Source of the DNA: Nocardioides marmorisolisilvae
Lineage (GTDB): Bacteria > Actinomycetota > Actinomycetes > Propionibacteriales > Nocardioidaceae
Direction: 5' to 3'
DNA: 64,000 nucleotides
NCBI RefSeq assembly: GCF_031656915.1
Contig: NZ_CP134227.1
Coordinates: 310,001-374,000 of the forward strand
Shown here: positions 58,719 to 64,000 of the stretch, one piece after another
Layout of the letters: every line of letters begins with the position of its first letter
Numbering within the stretch: position 1 is the first letter of the stretch
Program-made: the position numbers and the translations under genes
Notes under the pieces: model-generated
What the model was told of the DNA's origin: nothing
Seen by the model: the letters and a program-made list of their open reading frames with translations, nothing else
Databases searched by the model: none

Positions 58719-59414
58719 ATCAGCACTGAGCTGCGCATCAACGACCGGATCCGGGTTCCCGAGGTCCGGCTCGTGGGACCCAACGGAGAGACCGTGGGCA
58801 TCGTCCCCACGGAGCAGGCACTGAAGCTTGCCCAGGAGGCCGATCTCGACCTGGTCGAGATCGCACCGCAGGGACGACCGCCGGTCGCCAAGCTCATGGA
58901 CTACGGGAAGTTCAAGTACGAGAACGCCCAGAAGGCCCGTGAGGCCCGTCGGAACCAGACGAACGTGATCATCAAGGAGATGAAGCTTCGTCCGAAGATC
59001 GACGCCCACGACTACGAGACGAAGAAGGGCCACGTGGTCCGCTTCCTCAAGGCCGGCGACAAGGTCAAGATCACGATCATGTTCCGGGGCCGTGAGCAGC
59101 ACCGTCCCGAGCTCGGGTTCCGGCTGCTCCAGCGGCTCGCCGAGGACGTCGAGGAGCTCGGGTTCGTCGAGTCCTCGCCGAAGCAGGACGGCCGCAACAT
59201 GGTCATGGTCCTGGGGCCGCACAAGAAGAAGGCCGAGGCCAAGGCGGAGATCAAGGCGGCCAAGCAGGAGCGGGCCGCCGAGCGAGCCGCTGCTGAGGCC
59301 GAGGAGCACGCCGAGCGCACCGCTGGGCGCGAGGCCGCCGAGAAGGCCGCGGCCACCACCCCCAAGAAGGAGCGACGGCGCTCCGAGAACCTCGATCCTG
59401 ACATCGACGCCTGA
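58719..59414 (+). CDS. infC: Translation initiation factor IF-3, with ATC start codon
   Basis: 231-residue initiation factor discriminating the start codon and initiator tRNA. AGGAGG (58709-58714) precedes ATC 58719; the frame then reads [26 protein letters not shown], the conserved IF3 N-terminus. A GTG at 58773 would remove these residues, so ATC is the better start; infC uses AUU/AUC in many bacteria because IF3 represses its own non-AUG start. Domains: N-terminal (to about 80), linker, C-terminal ([29 protein letters not shown]), plus an actinobacterial Ala/Glu/Lys tail (about 185-231). Confidence 0.95.
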   Translation: MSTELRINDRIRVPEVRLVGPNGETVGIVPTEQALKLAQEADLDLVEIAPQGRPPVAKLMDYGKFKYENAQKAREARRNQTNVIIKEMKLRPKIDAHDYETKKGHVVRFLKAGDKVKITIMFRGREQHRPELGFRLLQRLAEDVEELGFVESSPKQDGRNMVMVLGPHKKKAEAKAEIKAAKQERAAERAAAEAEEHAERTAGREAAEKAAATTPKKERRRSENLDPDIDA

Positions 59415-59500
59415 CACCGACAGCTGACTGGCCACGCCCGGTCGTCGAACCCGCGACGCGGACACCTCGCGACCAGCCAACGAGAAACGAGAGAGAACAG

Positions 59501-59695
59501 ATGCCGAAGAACAAGACGCACTCCGGCGCGAGCAAGCGCTTCAAGGTCACCGGCTCGGGCAAGATCCTGCGCGAGAAGGCCGGCAAGCGTCACAACCTGG
59601 AGAAGAAGGCCTCGAAGGTCACCCGGCGGATGACCGGCACGGTCGAGGTGGCCAAGTCGGACGTCAAGACCGCGAAGAAGCTGCTCGGTCTCTGA
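59501..59695 (+). CDS. rpmI: Ribosomal protein L35 (bL35)
   Basis: 64-residue 50S protein. [22 protein letters not shown] and [17 protein letters not shown] are the standard sequence; very basic. Second in the infC operon, 86 bp after infC and 73 bp before rplT. Confidence 0.98.
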   Translation: MPKNKTHSGASKRFKVTGSGKILREKAGKRHNLEKKASKVTRRMTGTVEVAKSDVKTAKKLLGL

Positions 59696-59768
59696 CCGCG
59701 CGCCCACCGACATCAACGGTGGCCGACCACGTCGGAACCACCAGCAACAGATCTTGAAGGAGTAGGAA

Positions 59769-60152
59769 ATGGCACGCGTCAAGCGGTCAGTCAACGCCCA
59801 GAAGAAGCGCCGGGTCGTCCTCGAGCGCGCCTCCGGCTACCGCGGTCAGCGTTCGCGCCTCTACCGCAAGGCCAAGGAGCAGGTCACCCACTCGCTGGTA
59901 TACAGCTACAACGACCGGCGCAAGAACAAGGGCAACTTCCGCAAGCTGTGGATCCAGCGGATCAACGCTGCCGCCCGCGCCGAGGGGATGACCTACAACC
60001 GGTTCATCCAGGGCCTCAAGGCCGCCGGTGTCGAGGTGGACCGCAAGATCCTCGCCGACCTGGCCGTCAACGACGCGCCCGCGTTCGCCACCCTCGTCGA
60101 GACCGCCAAGGCCGCCCTGCCCGAGGACGTCAACGCCCCGGTGTCGGCCTGA
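59769..60152 (+). CDS. rplT: Ribosomal protein L20 (bL20)
   Basis: 127-residue 50S assembly protein. [15 protein letters not shown], the long basic N-terminal extension, is followed by the globular domain [45 protein letters not shown]. The ribosome site AAGGAG is 59757-59762. In other bacteria L20 represses its own operon by binding the leader RNA; whether it binds the leader here is untested. Confidence 0.98.
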   Translation: MARVKRSVNAQKKRRVVLERASGYRGQRSRLYRKAKEQVTHSLVYSYNDRRKNKGNFRKLWIQRINAAARAEGMTYNRFIQGLKAAGVEVDRKILADLAVNDAPAFATLVETAKAALPEDVNAPVSA

Positions 60153-60164
60153 GGGTGCGACTTT

Positions 60165-60232
60165 CCCAGGTTCAGAGCTCAACGTCGCTCTTCACACATC
60201 GGAGTCGGTGTGTGAAGAGCGACTCTGCTGGG
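60165..60232 (+). terminator. Large palindrome after rplT
   Basis: The core is a perfect 15-bp inverted repeat, GTCGCTCTTCACACA (60184-60198) with its complement at 60209-60223 and a 10-nt loop. Pairing continues imperfectly outward (CCCAG 60165 with CTGGG 60228). There is no T tract, so it may be a terminator of the U-less type or a dispersed palindrome. Confidence 0.6.
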
Positions 60233-60248
60233 TGAAGCGCAGGTCGTG

Positions 60249-61124
60249 ATGGCCGCCGAGCATCCGCCGACCTCGGGAACGGGGTCCGGCTCGCTGACCA
60301 CCCGCAGCGGGCGGGTGAAGGCGGCCCGCAGGCTCACCCGGCGCGCCGTACGGCAGGGGCACCGACTGTTCCTGGCCGAGGGCGCCAAGGCGCTGGGAGA
60401 GGCGCTCGCGGTGCCGGGCTGCGTCGTCGAGGTGTTCGCCACCGCGGAGGCCAGCGCGTCCTGCGCCCCCCTCCGCGACGCCGTCGTGCAGGCGGGTCTG
60501 CGCTGGCAGTACGCCGACGAACCCGCGGTGGCCTCGCTCTCCGGAACGGTCACCCCGCAGGGTGTGGTGGCGGTCTGCCGGTACGTCGACGTCGCGCTCG
60601 AGACCTTGCTGCACGCCGACGACTCCGGCGACCCCGACCCCGACGGCACCGGACCGCGCACGATCGCGATCTGCGCGGACGTCCGTGACCCCGGGAACGC
60701 CGGGACGATCATCCGGACCGCGGACGCCGCGGGCGCACGCGCCGTCGTGCTCGCCGGTCACAGCGTCGATCCCTACAACGACAAGACCGTGCGCGCGACC
60801 GTCGGGAGCCTGTTCCACCTGCCACTGGTCGTCGAGGCAGAGCCGACCTCCGCCGTACGCGCGCTCCAGGGTGCCGGGTGGACCGTGCTGGCCGCCGACG
60901 GTCACGGCGAGGCCGACCTGTTCGACGCCGGTGACCTGCTCGACGGCAGGGTCGCGTGGCTGTTCGGCAACGAGGCGTGGGGCCTGCCCCCTGAGCTCGC
61001 TGCCCTCGCGGACCACCGGGTCGCGATCCCGATCCTCGGCCGTGCCGAGAGCCTCAACCTGGCCACGGCAGCGGCCGTGTGCCTCTATGCGTCGGCAGCG
61101 GCGGCGAGGGCTGCCGGTCGCTAG
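60249..61124 (+). CDS. TrmH/SpoU-family RNA 2'-O-methyltransferase
   Basis: 291 residues. A substrate-binding N-terminal domain (about 1-115, with RRAVRQGHRLFLAEGAKALGEAL) precedes a SPOUT domain: IAICADVRDPGNAGTIIRTADAAGARAVVLAG (motif 1), WLFGNEAWGLPPELAALAD (motif 2) and AESLNLATAAAVCLYASAAA (motif 3). The target, rRNA or tRNA, cannot be assigned. Between rplT and pheS this gene is standard. GTG 60246 precedes the ATG used. Confidence 0.93.
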   Translation: MAAEHPPTSGTGSGSLTTRSGRVKAARRLTRRAVRQGHRLFLAEGAKALGEALAVPGCVVEVFATAEASASCAPLRDAVVQAGLRWQYADEPAVASLSGTVTPQGVVAVCRYVDVALETLLHADDSGDPDPDGTGPRTIAICADVRDPGNAGTIIRTADAAGARAVVLAGHSVDPYNDKTVRATVGSLFHLPLVVEAEPTSAVRALQGAGWTVLAADGHGEADLFDAGDLLDGRVAWLFGNEAWGLPPELAALADHRVAIPILGRAESLNLATAAAVCLYASAAAARAAGR

Positions 61125-61127
61125 CGT
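61122..61127 (+). promoter_or_regulatory. -10 element for the leaderless histidine kinase gene
   Basis: TAGCGT overlaps the trmH stop (TAG) and ends seven bases before GTG 61135. Confidence 0.45.
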
Positions 61128-61134
61128 GGGGTCC

Positions 61135-62220
61135 GTGATCCCGACCTCGGCCGACGCCTACGATCTGCTGCCCGACGGGGTGGTGCTCGCCGACGCCGAC
61201 GGCGACGTCCTCGTGGTCAACGAGGTGGCGCGGCGGATGCTCGGTCCTGCAGCCAGACCCGGGGTGCCGCTGCGCGAGGCGATGACGCTGCAGGACCGCG
61301 AGGGCAACGCGTGGTTCGCCACGGTGGGCCCCTATCGCGGCCTCTCGACGCGCAGGGCGATCCCCGAGCAGGCGTGGTTCACCGAGGACGGCACCGAGCT
61401 GCTGGTGCACACCCGGATCCGGCGTACCGGCCGGGGCGGACCCGTCGACCACGTGGCCGTCGCGCTGCGATCCGCCCGCGGCCGGGAGAGGCTGGACCGT
61501 GAGCGCTCAGACCTCGTCGCGACCGTCGCTCATGAGCTGCGCTCGCCGCTGACGGGGGTGAAGGGCTTCGTCGGCACCCTGCTGAACAAGTGGGACCGGC
61601 TCAACGACGAGCAGAAGAGGCTCATGCTCACCACCGCCCACTCCGATGCGGAGCGCCTCTCGCGGCTGATCACCGAGCTCCTCGACGTGGCCCGCATCGA
61701 CACCGGCCGGCTCCCGCTCTATCCGCGAGAGTTCGAGATCGGACCCTGTGTGGAACGCATCCTGAGCTCCGTGCGGGCCGGAACCAGCCGGACGGTGCTG
61801 CACACCGACGAAGACCCTCAGGCGACCGTCTTCGCGGATCCGGACAAGTTCATCCAGGTCGTCACCAACCTCGTGGAGAACGCGATCAGGCATGGCGAGG
61901 GAGAGGTCCGGGTGGCCACTCGGCCGCTCACCGAGCCCGTCCGGGGTGTGGAGATCCTCGTCGACGACGAGGGCGACGGGATCCCCGAGGGGATCCGCAC
62001 GCGGGTGTTCACCAAGTTCTGGAAGTCCGGTGTCAGCGGGGGATCCGGCCTCGGCATGTACATCGTCAATGGCCTGACTCGGGTCCACGGCGGCACCGTC
62101 GAGATCCTCGACGGGCCTCGCGGTGGCGCACGGGTACGGGTGCTGTGGCCGACCGCCCCGGCCGACGACGAGGGGCCGGCCGACGAATCCGGTTCGCGGG
62201 CCGGGCGCCCGGCTTCCTAG
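61135..62220 (+). CDS. Orphan PAS-domain sensor histidine kinase, apparently soluble
   Basis: 361 residues with no membrane segment. A PAS-like sensor domain comes first (about 1-110; [27 protein letters not shown]), then HisKA with the phosphoacceptor in [19 protein letters not shown] (His133), and HATPase_c with N box [11 protein letters not shown]1 DDEGDGIP and G2 GSGLGMYI. It thus has all parts for kinase activity. No response regulator is in the window. Signal unknown; a cytosolic cue is likely. Confidence 0.93.
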   Translation: MIPTSADAYDLLPDGVVLADADGDVLVVNEVARRMLGPAARPGVPLREAMTLQDREGNAWFATVGPYRGLSTRRAIPEQAWFTEDGTELLVHTRIRRTGRGGPVDHVAVALRSARGRERLDRERSDLVATVAHELRSPLTGVKGFVGTLLNKWDRLNDEQKRLMLTTAHSDAERLSRLITELLDVARIDTGRLPLYPREFEIGPCVERILSSVRAGTSRTVLHTDEDPQATVFADPDKFIQVVTNLVENAIRHGEGEVRVATRPLTEPVRGVEILVDDEGDGIPEGIRTRVFTKFWKSGVSGGSGLGMYIVNGLTRVHGGTVEILDGPRGGARVRVLWPTAPADDEGPADESGSRAGRPAS

Positions 62221-62223
62221 ACT
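62218..62223 (+). promoter_or_regulatory. -10 element of the pheST promoter
   Basis: TAGACT overlaps the kinase stop codon. A transcript from about 62230 leaves a 50-nt leader, too short for a T-box. Confidence 0.45.
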
Positions 62224-62279
62224 GCCCCCTGCAGCCCGCCGGCGAACCGCGTCGGCACGCAAGCGTCGAAAGGCAGTCG

Positions 62280-63383
62280 ATGTCGGGTCCCAACTCCGAG
62301 TACGACCCGGTCCAGGTGACCCCCCTCGAAGCGGTGGAGGTCGACCGGATGCGTGACGACGCCCTGGCTGCGATCGACGCTGCTGCCGACCTGGCTGCCC
62401 TCAAGCAGGTCCGCCAGGCCCACGCCGGTGATCGCTCGCCGCTCGCCCTGGCCAATCGCGAGATCGGCGCGCTTCCGCCCGCCGCGCGCAAGGAGGCCGG
62501 CCTGCGGGTCGGGCAGGCCCGCGGCGCGGTCGGCCAGGCCCTCGCCGCCCGGCAGGAGGTGCTCGAGGCCGCGGCCGAGGAGCAGATGCTGGTCGAGGAG
62601 ACAGTCGACGTGACGCTGCCGTGGGACCGCCAGGCACGAGGCGCCCGGCACCCGATCACCACCTTCTCGGAGCGGATCGCCGACGTCTTCGTCGCGATGG
62701 GGTGGGAGGTAGCGGAGGGCCCGCTGATCGAGGCCGAGTGGCTCAACTTCGACGCGCTCAACCTCGGTCCGGACCACCCCGCCCGGACCATGCAGGACAC
62801 CTTCTGGACCGAGCCGGCCGAGGACCACGTCGTGCTCCGCACGCACACCTCGCCGGTGCAGGCGCGCACGATGCTCACCCGGACCCCGCCGATCTACGTG
62901 GTCTGTCCGGGGCGCGTCTTCCGGACCGACGAGTACGACGCCACCCACAGCCCGGTCTTCCACCAGGTGGAGGGCCTCGTGATCGACGAAGGCATCACGA
63001 TGGCCCACCTGCGAGGGTCCCTGGACCACATGCTTCAGGCTCTCTTCGGTCCGGGGATCACCACGCGGTTCCGGCCGTCGTACTTCCCGTTCACCGAGCC
63101 GTCCGCGGAGATGGACATGGTCTGCTTCGTCTGCCGTGGCGCGGCCCCGGCCGTCGACTCGTGCCGCACCTGCCGTGGCGAGGGCTGGATCGAGCTCGGC
63201 GGCTGCGGCGTGGTGAACCCGCGCGTGCTGACCGCCTGTGGGGTCGACGCCGAGCGCTACACCGGCTTCGCCTTCGGCTTCGGCATCGACCGGATGCTGA
63301 TGTTCCGGCACGGCATCGAGGACCTCCGTGACCTCTTCGAGGGCGACGTCCGCTTCACCACTGCGTTCGGACAGGAGATCTGA
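62280..63383 (+). CDS. pheS: Phenylalanine-tRNA ligase alpha subunit
   Basis: 367-residue class II synthetase subunit. An N-terminal coiled-coil region (about 15-100) precedes the catalytic core: [42 protein letters not shown] (motif 1), [41 protein letters not shown] (motif 2) and [18 protein letters not shown] (motif 3). ATG 62280 follows GAAAGG. TGATG couples it to pheT. Confidence 0.97.
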   Translation: MSGPNSEYDPVQVTPLEAVEVDRMRDDALAAIDAAADLAALKQVRQAHAGDRSPLALANREIGALPPAARKEAGLRVGQARGAVGQALAARQEVLEAAAEEQMLVEETVDVTLPWDRQARGARHPITTFSERIADVFVAMGWEVAEGPLIEAEWLNFDALNLGPDHPARTMQDTFWTEPAEDHVVLRTHTSPVQARTMLTRTPPIYVVCPGRVFRTDEYDATHSPVFHQVEGLVIDEGITMAHLRGSLDHMLQALFGPGITTRFRPSYFPFTEPSAEMDMVCFVCRGAAPAVDSCRTCRGEGWIELGGCGVVNPRVLTACGVDAERYTGFAFGFGIDRMLMFRHGIEDLRDLFEGDVRFTTAFGQEI

Positions 63384-64000
63384 TGCGCGCCCCCGTCTCA
63401 TGGATCCGCGAGTACGTCGACCTTCCGGACGACGTCACCGCCGCGGACCTGGCCGCCCGACTCACCGCACTCGGCCTCAAGCTCGAAGCGCTCGACCGGC
63501 CCGGCCACGACATCACCGGACCGCTGGTGATCGGCCGGGTGCTCAGCCGCGAGCCCGAGCCGCAGAAGAACGGCAAGACCATCAACTGGTGCCAGGTCGA
63601 CGTCGGCGTCGCCAACGGCACCGGCGAGCCCCAGGGCATCGTCTGTGGAGCGCACAACTTCGAGGTCGGCGATCTCGTCGTCGTCGTGCTGCCCGGGGGC
63701 GTGCTGCCAGGGAGCCAAGGGTCGGGCCCGGTGGAGATCTCCGCGCGGAAGACCTACGGGCACCTCTCCGCGGGGATGATCTGCTCCGCGAAGGAGCTGG
63801 GCCTGGGTGATGACCACTCCGGCATCATCGTGCTCCCCGCCGACGCGGGTCAGCCCGGCGACGACGTCTTCGAGCTCCTGCAGCTGCGTGACGAGGTCAT
63901 CGAGTTCGAGATCAACCCCGATCGCGCCTATGCGCTGTCGCTGCGGGGGATCGCCCGCGAGGCCGCCCTGGCGTACGACGTGCCCCTCCGCGACCCGGCC
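63383..64000 (+). CDS. pheT: Phenylalanine-tRNA ligase beta subunit (3' end outside window)
   Basis: First 206 codons of the large subunit of the alpha2-beta2 enzyme. [37 protein letters not shown] is the usual N-terminus. A tRNA-binding EMAP-II-like domain (about 40-160) includes GRVLSREPEPQ and GVANGTGEPQGIVCGAHNFEVGDLVVVVLPGG. The B3/B4 region begins at the end, EINPDRAYALSLRGIAREAAL. The frame is open to the window's last base. Confidence 0.96.
   Translation, partial: MRAPVSWIREYVDLPDDVTAADLAARLTALGLKLEALDRPGHDITGPLVIGRVLSREPEPQKNGKTINWCQVDVGVANGTGEPQGIVCGAHNFEVGDLVVVVLPGGVLPGSQGSGPVEISARKTYGHLSAGMICSAKELGLGDDHSGIIVLPADAGQPGDDVFELLQLRDEVIEFEINPDRAYALSLRGIAREAALAYDVPLRDPA

Noticed and set aside
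58719-58773. GTG 58773 as the infC start
   Set aside because: It has no good ribosome site and removes the conserved [15 protein letters not shown] region that the ATC start restores.
62221-62279. T-box leader before pheS
   Set aside because: The leader is about 50 nt and has neither a T-box sequence nor a specifier stem.

Overview
The window is a dense, high-GC, mostly plus-strand stretch of an actinobacterial chromosome. Gene order (alaS-ruvX-mltG-aroE-aroC-aroK-aroB-aroQ, efp-nusB-pyrR, pyrF-mIHF-gmk-rpoZ-coaBC-metK-priA-def-fmt-rsmB-rpe-rib genes, infC-rpmI-rplT-trmH-pheST), the actinobacterial integration host factor, a helicase-dead PriA and many leaderless GTG/ATG starts preceded by TANNNT point to Propionibacteriales, most likely Nocardioidaceae (Nocardioides-like). 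This placement is inferred from gene content and order; no database search was run.

Layout. 1-5727: an oligopeptide/dipeptide ABC importer (permease, solute-binding lipoprotein, second permease, two ATPases). 5734-6185: a GIY-YIG nuclease gene bracketed by inverted arrays of a short repeat. 6225-17754: rarA, two small hypothetical genes, alaS, ruvX, mltG and the shikimate pathway with an embedded prepilin peptidase. 17848-18642: a decayed DUF222/HNH endonuclease gene. 18813-22513: a SIMPL-domain protein, efp, nusB, a CsbD-like stress protein and a flavin disulfide reductase. 22554-37043: pyrimidine synthesis, split into pyrR-pyrB-pyrC and carA-carB-pyrD-pyrF, each with its own PyrR-type leader, with four unrelated genes between them. 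37046-43697: lipoprotein, mIHF, gmk, rpoZ, coaBC, metK, priA. 43746-53099: a Baeyer-Villiger-type monooxygenase, def, fmt, rsmB, rpe, then an FMN riboswitch and ribD-ribE-ribBA-ribH. 53105-58416: hisE-hisG, a PH-domain protein, a four-gene minus-strand operon and a divergent SseB-like gene. 58468-64000: the infC-rpmI-rplT operon with a structured attenuator-like leader, trmH, an orphan histidine kinase, pheS and the start of pheT.

Most of the window is housekeeping metabolism. The unusual material is small and repeat-related: (i) the GIY-YIG gene flanked by perfect 25-bp inverted repeats, arranged like a RAYT/REP unit, with a probable diverged copy of the same repeat inside pyrC; (ii) a 32-bp repeat unit inserted in frame at two sites and in opposite orientations inside pyrD; (iii) short open frames that overlap both neighbours by start/stop codons; (iv) a symmetric divergent promoter at 57881-57887; (v) an ATC start codon for infC behind a terminator-like leader.
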